NCBI GenBank assembly: GCA_029465975.1
Contig: CM055747.1
Location: 5,960,936-6,024,935, forward strand
DNA length: 64,000 nt
Source: Dallia pectoralis
Lineage: Eukaryota > Chordata > Actinopteri > Esociformes > Umbridae
Reading direction: 5' to 3'
Shown: in pieces, positions 26,881-38,024 of the stretch
Position numbering within the stretch: the first letter of the stretch is position 1
How the letters are laid out: each line of letters starts with the position of its first letter
Position numbers and translations under genes: made by a program
Notes under the pieces: model-generated
What the model was told of the DNA's origin: nothing
Database searches by the model: none
What the model saw: the letters and a program-made list of their open reading frames with translations, nothing else

Positions 26881-29412
26881 AGTCACTGCCTCCATAAGCT
26901 GCAGCTGTGCGCTAACAGTAATGACTGCAGTGACAGCCCAGGGCTTCTTAGTATTCAAATTGTTTTTTAGTTTACAATGGGAGGATCTCTCTATCAATTT
27001 TCCCCTTCACCAAAAAAAAACAATAATTTCTATACCTGTAAAATCCAAGCAATGTCCCCAATCAGATGTGTAAATGCGAGACCAGTGAAATGTAACTGCA
27101 TGGAGGCGCTGGTTAGAAACGGGAGGAGGAACCTTCCGGTCCCAGTCGAACGCAGAGAGGCAGCACGGAGCGCCCCACATTAAAGCGTGATGGGATTTAT
27201 GAATGTGGACAGACCTCAAGGCATTTATGATAATCTCAGCACACATCGCTCTCTCAATAGATAACTAGACATATTCAATATTCAACTGCACGAAGCAGAC
27301 CGGCACCAATCTATAGGCAGTACGCAGATTCAAAAATTGTCACTGTCTGGCTTGTTACTAAACTGTAGGATGAAATGTGGTGGGCTGAAACTTCACACTA
27401 TGTTGTAATGTGGTCGGCCTTCTCACCTCATTACCCCGGTATGTAAGAGCTAATGCACCAATGTGGGGCTAGGCAGAACAATTAGGAAGACACCTGCAAC
27501 ATACCAAGGCATTACATCATCTGAGCGAAAAGTTACTGTATGTAGTCGCTATAAGATACATTTTGCATATAGAATTTTGGATTGTGATTTGCAACTAAAC
27601 GATGAGGGGGAGAGTGCATACTGTGCTGCCCCAAACCACAGTACGTGAACCTTGAGGGTAAATAGAGGGAAATTATGCCAGAGAACATGCTTGAATATGT
27701 CCCTTTTTTATTAAGCCCTATTAATGCTTCTTTCTGAGACCAAACCAGCAGACCCAATAAATTCTTCCCTATATTACAATTAAAGTACACATTGACTGAA
27801 CCAGTCACTGTAAATTGTTGGTTCCGCATTGAGAAAACCCTACCACATTCCCGATCAACCAACTCTGTCTCTGTTCGCCAATCCACTAAACAGAAATAAA
27901 TGTGTCAATCCACCCTTGAAGAAGCAACTGTAATTAGCTTCCAGGGCTGTCGTCAACCAATGCACCACTAATGGAGAACTGGGAAATGAAAAAAAGGTTG
28001 CACACCAACAGACATGAAAAAAAAACAAGTCTGTGTTGAACAGGATGACTAAACACCCCATGTGACCTTTGACATGATCATTTTCCAGCCTGTACCTCCT
28101 GTATTGGTCCCCATCAGCCCTCTTAACCCTTCCTCGCTGTCTCTATGATGCAGTATTATCTTAATTTCCTAATTCCTCTTTCTGTGCAAAGCATTGTTCC
28201 GCAGGGCTATTTCGTAACACAAACGCTACCTTCCATTACAGCGTTGAGACAAGGAAGTCATACAGCAAGGGAGCATTTTTATGCATTATTTGATAGAAGT
28301 ATTTGCCGTTTCCAACCCATGCTACAGCAGCACATGTACAGTGCAGGCAGCCCTTTAGACTGCCAGTTCAGCGTCATAAAACATTGCCTCTTAACACAAC
28401 ACTAAACATCAACATCCCTAATCAAACCTGGCTTGCATAAAACAATACACCCAAGACTAATGTCCTTTATAGTTAGTACAGACACGAATTCATTCAAGCA
28501 ATTTCCATTAAGACGTCAGCTCCCGTGTATTCGCTCATTATGAAGTGTCGCGTACCACAGAGCAATTTCAACGCATTACAAATCTAATAACATCAATCCC
28601 ATTAATGCATTTCATCAGTCATTAAATGTAATATTAATAATCAAAGGATGAACTCCTTAATTACCGCGTATAATGAAGAGGCTGCTACATGCAGGAGGGC
28701 TCGGTGTTTCCCCGTGTGCCAAGACGTGGTCCTTCGCTGCCCCCTCATGGCCGTTCCACCACAGTACAGTGAATCACACAGCTTTAGAAATACTGTTTAT
28801 TTTACCATTGGAAAAAAAGCACACCATACCATGTCAGAATAGTATGAAGCTGTTTACGCAAAGGAAAATGTGGATGAACCACCCACAACACTTGAGGACT
28901 GTGACAATGCATTGCTTTTAAATATATGACATTTTTAATATTTCGTCCTAAATCAATTTTGCCTTTTCCAATGGACTCCAACCGTTCACCGTGAGAGCAA
29001 TCAACCATTCTGTTTTACAGTGCACCAGAATGTAATGATCAGCTGGTTAATAAACTGAATGGAAAACTATAGTAAGATAGCTCTCCTGTATTACAATACA
29101 GACACCACTGCCTATTGTTACCAGAGAGAGTTGAGTGTCCTAAATCAAAAAGCACGAAAACATTTAAACTACTTAATTATGTAACTCATTTAATGGCAAT
29201 ATAACTCATTCAGAAAATTAAATTGAATAACAACGTTCAACCAAGACGTACGTTTAATGTACAAATGACAAATGATCAAGTCAACACAACAACAAAGGAA
29301 TGGATATTCCAGTCAAGGCCTCAATACTGAACATCACTGGCAAATGGTAACAAAGAGAAAAACGTAACGCGGGAAACATGCTATAAAAAGGTCTGTGGTC
29401 CGTCGGGTTCAA
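26881..29412. other. Intergenic DNA and ruvbl2 3' flank
   Basis: No gene or clear transposon is recognised between the minisatellite and the ruvbl2 stop codon. The part nearest 29412 must be the ruvbl2 3' UTR. Minus-strand ATTAAA signals occur near 29187 and 29249 and an AATAAA near 28797, so the transcript end is not fixed by sequence alone. Confidence 0.5.
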
Positions 29413-32400
29413 TTAAGAGGTGTCCATCGTAGGTTCTGAAAAACAAAGGAACAGTCACTTCACCCATTAGACCTCAAAGCACGAAATCTACAGAGCGCAC
29501 AGAGACGTTGGTTGAGGAAACCGTGTGAACTGTGAGAAATGTGTATGGTACGTTGCACAAAAGTTGGTTTTAAAGGTGACAGGCGAAGGATTCTTCCAGG
29601 GTTGTACCAAGTACTCGGACCACACAAGTACTGTTACAGCAATTAATGTCATCATCTGCGATTAGATATTTACTGAGAGCCAGACATTCACCCATCACTC
29701 ACACAATGCGGCATGCTGAGCTGATTTCATGTAAACAATGCAATTTCATGATTCAATGAATGGTGGAGCCTTACAGAAAAGGGAAATCAAATGAGTTATG
29801 TATGGTTATCAAATTAGCGCCGGTTTTAAATGCATGTTGGGATTCATAAATCTAACATGTGTGTCAATATGAAATGACTTGCCTAATTACAGATTTGCTC
29901 TGGATTCTCAAAAGACGGGATCCCTGTGGCAAACAGAGAGGAATAGCCGACTCACGTGTTATCTCGTTGAAGAGGAAGGAGTCCTGGTACTCCTTCATAT
30001 ACTGTGAAGATCTGGCCTCGTCCAGGAAAAGCGAGTAGACCCTCTTGATGTCCTCAACCTGCACCTCTGTACCCTAAGAGAGGCAGAACCAAGGACCTAG
30101 CTTGAACACTAGTCAGATATACAAGGCCACACTTAGGATTAACATATGAATGAATCGTCAACTAAACGCGAGGGCTAACACCTGCACGTTTAACCTCGGT
30201 AGCCGATTTACACAAGAGAGAAGAGGAATCTAATAATCAATAAACAAAGTGGATAAATGGAGCCTAATCGGATCCAATTGTAAAATCATTCTTGACAGGC
30301 TGATGTAATTAGTTCCTTCTTGCGTCGACCTGTTGGGTCTCTAGGTGTGTGCGTAGGAAATAGGAAGCCGGGAAAAAGGGAATATCACCCTGGCCTTCAT
30401 AGATACGGTGATGCTTGTGATTATATATAAAACTAAAGGCTCACCTGGCCTTCATACAGTGATGCTTGTGATTATATATAAAACTAAAGGCTCACCTGGC
30501 CTTCATATAGTGATGCTTGTGATTATATATAAAACTAAAGGCTCACCTGGCCTTCATACAGTGATTATATATAAAACTAAAGGCTCACCTGGCCTTCATA
30601 CAGTGATTATATATAAAACTAAAGGCTCACCTGGCCTTTATACTGTGATGCTTGTGATTATATATAAAACTAAAGGCTCACCTGGCCTTCATATAGTGAT
30701 GCTTGTGATTATATATAAAACTAAAGGCTCACCTGGCCTTCATACAGTGATTATATATAAAACTAAAGGCTCACCTGGCCTTTATACTGTGATGCTTGTG
30801 ATTATATATAAAACTAAAGGCTCACCTGGCCTTTATACGGTGATTATATATAAAACTAAAGGCTCATCTGGCCTTCATATAGTGATGCTTGTGATTATAT
30901 ATAAAACTAAAGGCTCACCTGGCCTTCATACAGTGATTATATATAAAACTAAAGGCTCACCTGGCCTTCATATAGTGATGCTTGTGATTATATATAAAAC
31001 TAAAGGCTCACCTGGCCTTCATACAGTGATTATATATAAAACTAAAGGCTCACCTGGCCTTCATACTGTGATTATATATAAAACTAAAGGCTCACCTGGC
31101 CTTTATACTGTGATGCTTGTTATTATATATAAAACTAAAGGCTCACCTGGCCTTCATACAGTGATTATATATAAAACTAAAGGCTCACCTGGCCTTCATA
31201 CAGTGATTATATATAAAACTAAAGACTCACCTGGCCTTCTACATACAGTGATGCTTGTGATTATATATAAAACTAAAGGCTCACCCTGCGCTTGCGACAC
31301 ACCAGTCCAGCTGTGCTGATGAGCTGGATGGCGTAACGAAGAGACGTCTCCTGACCGATACGAGTCAGAACAGTGTGTGCTTCCTCACTCAGCTCCACGT
31401 CCTCTTCCTCACACCTAGATGGACGGCACAGGTGCATTACTAGTCAATCCCAGTCAATCCCCCGACTTGTGTTTCACTAGATGGCCCAACATGCAAATGG
31501 GTTCAGAACCCTAATTGAGGTAAGGTCAACCGAGGCCGAAGGTCGTATCGTTTAAACCATCTTGAACCACCATGCAATATAAACATATTACTTCTGGCAC
31601 AGATGTCAAGAACTGTCAGTCAGCTTGTTTGCTAAAGCGGGTTATTGCGTTATTTTTCTAAAAGTTTCTGAAAAAGATATTAAGAGATGAGAACAGGTGT
31701 TTGCCTACCGGATCTTAAGGATTTGCCGTGTCTCTTTCTCGGTGTACGGTGAGGTGGCAATAATGAGAAGACGGTCCAGCAGGTCAATGGGGATTCCATG
31801 AGGACTCTGGTAGTTGGTGCCTCGTATACTGAGAGAGTGGAGGAAGACAGATCACTGTAACATGAGGCCAAAACTACAGTATATACACACACACACACGT
31901 ATATACATACACATGTATACTGAGAGAGTGGAGGAAGACAGATCACTGTAACATGAGGCCAAAACTACAGTATATACACACACACACACGTATATACATA
32001 CACATGTATACTGAGAGAGTGGAGGAAGACAGATCACTGTAACATGAGGCCAAAACTACAGTATATACACACACACACACGTATATACATACACATGTAT
32101 ACTGAGAGAGTGGAGGAAGACAGAGCAGATCACTGTTACATAAGGTCTACTGTATATACACACACACGTATATACACACACATGAATACTGATAGAGTGG
32201 AGGAAGACAGATCACTGTAACATGAGGCCAAAACTACAGTACACACACACACAACTGAAATAAAATAAGAGCATTTAGAGATTTGAAGAGTAATTATCGC
32301 TTTACATTTATCCTATTTAACTTACTGACAAAACTATAATGACATTTTGTCACTACGCAGGTTCTAAACTAATCAGGAATGCTCATAAAAATCAACGAAC

Positions 32401-35400
32401 TACAGGCCTCGGGACCAAAATTATGTACTACACAGGATTCAATATTGTAATAGCAGAAATTACTTGGTTATTCCCCGGTTGGTGGCCATGATTAGAACTG
32501 GGGACAAGTCACTTTCCAGGGCCCGGTTCAGGAAAGAGAAGCACTCCATGTCCAGCATGTGCACCTCGTCAATAAACAGCACCTGGAATCACAAAACACA
32601 CAAAACTCAGCACACTCCACAAAAAACGTTCAACATTTACCCCACACGTCACAAACAGATGTCTAAATCCAGGACTGCAAAACACTTCTGACGTGGAATC
32701 CGTCATTCGTCATCCGGATTAATCCGTGTGAGGAAAACCCCTGAGGATTGCGCACTCACCCCGGGAATGATCTCAGCCTTGCCCTCCTCCCTCCACTCGG
32801 AGACCTTGGCGTTGATCTGTTCACGGACTTCGGCCTTGATCTCTCCGGTGTCCCCAGAAAACAGGGCCAGGAAACCCTGGGTACGACTGTTGATCACGTC
32901 GATCTCGTGTAGCGACACTGTGTGCACAACCTCCTTCCTCTTCTGTAGCTCCCCCTCTGGACACTGGACAAACTGCGTCTGGAAAAGTACGGTAAAAAGG
33001 ATGTTTTCGAGTTTATTACAACATTCGCAAGTGAACCCCCAGGAAAAACAACAAGCGATAGAGCTCAACGCAAAGCAGTCCTGTTCAACTAGGACCGGTC
33101 CAAAACAGTCAGCTCAATGACAGATTGCATCACCAGGTACTGGACTCCAGGGCTGGTTGGTATTCCGAATAAACGGGTTGGCAAATGAGTTTTAACTTCC
33201 TTAGTTTCTGTCTCGTTTGAGGTCCACGACACATGTACACAGATCTAGACCAATTTCTTAAACGTTGAAATGAGGCAGGCAACACCCTGTAAGCTCAGCA
33301 AACCAAGTCCAGCAGAGGTGTTCAATGCAACTCTATTTGAACAAACTACCGCCGTTATGCATACAGCTCGGGGCATTCCATGTCCTCAGTCCTAGACCAC
33401 AGCACCACTCTGGAGCCCAAACAAAACGTTTAAAGCCAAATAAAGTGATTTAATTTTGGTTACCTGTGCGCCCATCGCATCGTAGTCCCGGGCTCTGGTG
33501 AAGGAGCGGCCCAGCTTGCTGATCTTCCCTGTGGCTTTATCAATGGTGATCACATCTCTGGAGAGAGAGTCATCAAAGGAGATTTGGTCACGACTCATGT
33601 AGGCGATGTAATGGATTTCACGAAGCCATTACGTGACCTGATCTGAATAATGTGTTACAAGCTGTGGTTCAAAATAAGTAGTTTAGTTGTAGAACCAGAT
33701 AGCCCATGTTCTTCTGGGATCAAGTCAAGACAGCAGCAGATTTTAAGACTAAATATTTCTGTGTCATTAAATTTTTCAGATTGACCCAAAAGGGATATGG
33801 AAAACAACCTGCAACATTTCCCACAAAGCTTTGCTGCAAGACGTTGGTTTGTTACCATCTTGAAAATAATATTTGTTTTACTAAGCTACTTTACTGAATC
33901 TTTACTGTACTAAACTACTACATTGGTGACACAATATTTATTGCACCCATTACGGAGACGCTTGTTTTATTTTCTGTTTTTATATTTATGTCTCTGTAAC
34001 TAACTAACACACTCATGGCTAGGTATCGCTCACAGGTATCTCCAAAGGCATGCAGGGATATATGCAAATGAGGCACAGGTTAAACCCAACTGATTGATTT
34101 ACGTTGGGTCAACTGATACAACAAACGTGAATCGTTATCTTAATTTTTTTAGCCACCAAACCCCTGACTGAAACAAAATGAGGTCATCGGAACCTGTTCA
34201 ATAACAGGTTGTGTTACGTCGTGATGACAACAACACGGGTCAATGGCGCTACGTGAAGAAGCACGAACTCACTCACCCAGCCTGAACACGTTCTTTACTG
34301 AGACTCTCAATCATCTTACTACCCAGGTCATAGATCGTCTCCATCTCAGTAGTCTTCAGGGTCAGCTTACCCACCTTGGTGCCCTGTAAGAATAACAAGA
34401 TAAGTGACACTGGCAAGTACAGGGGAAGAAATATTGGCCAACTCATTAATTGTTCTGTACGTCAGCTTAACCATGGCACAGAGGAGAAAAATTCATGATA
34501 AATACAAAACCAAAACTGTGTAAAAACCATGTATGGTGAAGGACAATCACTTGTTTGTGGCCAAACACTTAATTAAAACTATGCGGAAGCAAATTAACTG
34601 CTATCAACGACTGTGCACAACCAACATATTGTGACATCTCTAATGCACCCACCCAATGAGTACGACTCACACTACACAGACACAGACTACATCCAATGAG
34701 ATGGGTCTACTCACCGTTCCAGTAGCTGGTCTGTCAATCTGAATCTCAACCACTTCTCCTTCAATTATTTCTGTCTCCTCTCTGCACACAAAAAACATGT
34801 GTCATTAATGTCAACTTCTTTTTAAAAACAAAAAAATAGATTAAAACAAAATACCAAACTAGACTTGTTTTGAGGTCTATGTTGATGATCAATATGCATT
34901 GTTGAATTAACGGCCAAGTGAACACCTCCAAACTTACTTGATCCTGACGCCAATGGCTTTCCTGAAAGCTTGACTGAGGGCCTCTGTCTTGCTCATCTCC
35001 AGAGAGAAGATCTCACTGCCAGCCATGGCTGTAAAGGGGGTGTCTGGACCAAGTGACTGGGCAATACCTGGATACGTTAGAATAGGTTCATCATCATCAA
35101 AGTCAACAACAACAACATCCAAAGCAACAACAACAAAAACAACACAGACTCAAATAAGAAACAAGTAAATCCACAGTTCATAGAATCAATTTAGTTCATT
35201 ATAAAACGTTTATGTTATAACCATAAAACACATAAAGAGATTTCCCCAATCGGAGAACAGAGATTACAGAGTGTGATAACATAACGAGGCAGATGTAAAA
35301 AAAAACATCCACCCTTACCCATGGCTATGGCAGTTTTTCCAGTGCCTGGTTGGCCTGCAATCAAGACAGCCCTGCCTGCAATGTGGCCATCTTTGATCAT

Positions 35401-36479
35401 CTCAAGGATGAGACCAGCTGCACGACGAGACGCCAACTGTCCAACCATGCCCTGGGACACCTGCATGCAATAATGGACAAAATCTGGTCAGTAGACAAAA
35501 ACACTGACTGTATTTTAAAGGTTAAGCTAACTTAGAACATGTTCACGTTAACAGCAACTTCAGGAGAAATTACAGTTTACTAACGGGAAGAATGGTAGTA
35601 TACTATATTATTATATTATACTAGATGCTCTAACAACCTGCCGCCTCAAAAAGATTATGTCTTTTAGTTACCTGCCGTGGTTCCAATGCATCATCCAAAC
35701 CAAGGCCACGAATGTGCGAATGAGCTCCTATTGAGAAAAAAGACAGTGCAGGTGAAAAATATAAGATACGAAGAGCAGAATTATAACACTTGTTACAATA
35801 GAGATTGCAGTCAGAAATGTCAAGCATAAGATCGTCAATAATTCAGAAAACAACTTTATAAATGCTTCGACTAATACTCTTACCAATTCTCTCAATCCTT
35901 GTGATGTCACGGACCTCAGGTACCTTTGTAGTCGCCATCTGTTGAATTTGAATAAATGAGTGAACTGTTTACAGAGGTCATTCGGGACACATGTAGTAAG
36001 AACTAACTCTGAAGTTGTAGTTGATGAGTCGGGTTTGGTTGTCAGGTTTGGTTGTCATAGTGACACAACACTTGTTCAGGACAACTAACTGGCCCTTCAC
36101 CGCGCTAGTTAGCCTCTGGGCTAAGTAAAGTTGTTTAGCTTTAATACGATTCGTGTCAAAATCACAATACATCTAAAGCGGGTAGGGTGAACTTAACTCA
36201 TATATGACCCGCGTCATGATATATGTGAAAAAATGACATCTCTATTTCATTGCAGATAAGTAAAAGTACCGTAACGTGGATGCACGTTGAACCGCCCGTT
36301 ACTGCCAGTTGTTTAGCTAGCTAGTTTCTTTCATACAACTGTCCAGCAGTAGTCTTGCTGTTGTGTTGTAGGCAATATCTTAAAAAAGTCTGATTTGCAT
36401 AATAAACAAATATAGTTTACCATAATAAAAGCTAGGAATTATAATTTTTTAGATGATGCCGACTCACCTGCGCTGCCAT
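29413..36479 (-). CDS. ruvbl2: RuvB-like AAA+ ATPase 2 (Reptin/TIP49b), complete
   Basis: RUVBL2 forms a hexamer or dodecamer with RUVBL1 and acts in INO80, SRCAP and TIP60 chromatin remodellers and in the R2TP chaperone, mainly in the nucleus. Fourteen coding exons, high to low: 36479-36468, 35938-35884, 35727-35672, 35460-35319, 35067-34938, 34781-34715, 34383-34277, 33557-33464, 32978-32760, 32582-32464, 31828-31709, 31414-31285, 30073-29956, 29435-29413. Every junction is GT-AG and the phases join into 1392 nt, 463 residues, the human length. Visible motifs: Walker A GQPGTGKT at 77-84, Walker B DEVH at 299-302, arginine finger in DRLL at 353, sensor-2 ETSLRYA with Arg 400, and the ending TMDTS. 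Exon 1 encodes only MAAQ; the ATG opening exon 2 (MATTKV) is a possible alternative start. Introns 10 and 12 hold minisatellites containing copies of neighbouring splice sites. Confidence 0.97.
30389..31284 (-). repeat. 42/51-bp minisatellite in ruvbl2 intron 12 carrying the splice donor
   Basis: About 19 tandem units abut the exon 12 donor. On the coding strand a unit reads GCCAGGTGAGCCTTTAG, then TTTTATATATAATCAC, with or without the 9-bp insert AAGCATCAC, then TGTATGAAG. Units are 42 or 51 bp, both multiples of three, which leaves a long open frame on the opposite strand. The real donor is AGG|GTGAGCCTTTAG at 31285/31284; the units repeat the same intron start preceded by CAG. At least one unit (near 30860) has GATGAG instead of GTGAG, and one near 31225 has GTGAGTC. 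Confidence 0.95.
31820..32260 (-). repeat. 91-bp minisatellite in ruvbl2 intron 10 carrying the splice acceptor
   Basis: Four to five tandem units; the shared TATACTGAGAGAGTGG block (plus strand) starts at 31825, 31916, 32007 and 32098, exactly 91 bases apart, with a diverged copy near 32185. On the coding strand each carries TCTTCCTCCACTCTCTCAG, the pyrimidine tract and AG of the exon 11 acceptor (exon starts at 31828), then TATAC. The rest is CA/TA-rich (ACACACGTATATACATACAC). The diverged copy reads CACTCTATCAG. Confidence 0.95.
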
Positions 36480-37330
36480 GTTTGCCAAAACGCGGCGATT
36501 CTTCTACGAGTGCGTAGGGCAAAATAGTCCGACATGCAACCCAAATAGACAGGAAAGGTTCCGTGTACAGCTATTCTAGTTGAGCCTGGTAGAACGCACC
36601 GGCTATATTATAAAATCAAATTTATTTATGCTCTATAACACTCGCGTGATCTATATTCAAATCTTCCAGATCAATGTCCTGCTTTTTATTCACAACTCCT
36701 GCAGCCTCTAACCACAAAATGTTTTAATGCAGTTGCTTTAATGATGTATGCACAAACGGCCAGGACTAATGCCATGTTTACAAGAGACCTCAACAAAAAT
36801 ATGGTGGTGTTTATTTGAGTGTACTTGTTCTATAAAAATATCTTCACTATCCAGTCCTTTTTATAATTCGACGTAACTATTTTTTCTTTCTTATGTTATT
36901 CTTCAGTATTCCACCCCAACTAACGCCTGCTTTTCTAGCTCTTTCTATCTGGTGATTCTTTACACAGAACTAGTTAGCTAAAATAATTGCTTTTGATTGG
37001 GCAGTACTGTCAACTAAATCTGGCAAACCTTAAGATCAAATCTGACCAGCGCTAGCAAGAGGCAACAAAAGAGAAGAGAGAAGTTATGTTTTTACCAATG
37101 TAATGTAGTTAATGTACTATGTTGATAACAAATGGCAAACTATATTTTGCATAATCCATTGAAGGGTGGAAATAAGGGAGAATAATAAGATGCAAGTGGA
37201 AAGAAAGGCTGTCTTTGGAAAATGCATTCTCGTGGTCTTTGTTTATTCAACTATTTACGCACGCGCGCACACGCGGCGCACACACACACACACAAACATA
37301 ATCTTGAATAGGAATCGGTTTAAAATTACC
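36480..37330. other. ruvbl2 promoter/5' UTR and spacer to NLR gene A
   Basis: An 850-bp spacer between the ruvbl2 start codon (minus strand, transcribed leftward) and the poly(A) signal of NLR gene A. The ruvbl2 promoter must be here, probably within 36480-36620. I see no convincing TATA box at a fitting distance. A (CA)n run occurs at 37277-37293 next to CGCACACGCGGCG. Confidence 0.5.
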
Positions 37331-37336
37331 TTTATT
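37331..37336 (-). terminator. Polyadenylation signal of NLR gene A
   Basis: TTTATT on the plus strand gives AATAAA on the coding strand, about 690 bases after the gene A stop. The surrounding sequence (TTTAAAAT-ACCTTTATTA) is conserved at the matching place of paralogue B (50870-50875), which supports it as the true signal. Confidence 0.65.
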
Positions 37337-38024
37337 ATTAATCGGGGACATTGAAATGTGTTTCCAGAGGAAGCAATATTTTGTTCTCCTCTGTGCAATG
37401 GTTAATTATATACATAAACATTCTACTAACATCAATGTTTACAAACACCAATAATAAACCAGATACAACATTTCTAAATGAGAAGGTTTTACAGACCAGT
37501 GTGGTGATTTATACAAATTGATTAATCACTCTAGTTTACAGGTTACATCTTGATTAGTGTTTAATAAAGAATATTTACAATATTATATATGTACTCACAA
37601 GTGGGTGTTCAGAGGATTCAGTTCATAAACAACAGTATGTTTTACACGTCTTGGAGTTAGATTCTGCTCTTCTGGAGTAACTCACTGCCATCACATGATG
37701 GTGTATCTGCTACTAATAATAATAGCAGTACTGATCCCCCATTAAAAGAACACAGAACCAAACAGGTGGAGGCAGGAGTGGTGGGTGGGTTCACACCCAC
37801 ATGTTAGTAAGATCATCAGCACATCAGACTGAGTTACCTGATGATTAAATAGTCAGTATTATTAAATCTGATATTGTGATTGGAGGGATCCCCAACATCA
37901 GCTGATACATCACTGACCAATGGAGTGTGTGAGGTGTTCTTACTGGGTTTTGCTCATAAATACTCTCTGTTTTACAACCTGCTGTGTCCTACTAAACATG
38001 AGCATGATTTATGACCATGAAACA

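Noticed and set aside
30408..31319. A 303-codon open frame on the plus strand with 19 repeats of IIYKTKGSPGLHTV
   Set aside because: It is antisense to ruvbl2 intron 12 and consists of the 42/51-bp minisatellite, whose units are multiples of three. It runs on into exon 12 antisense and has no sign of a real protein.
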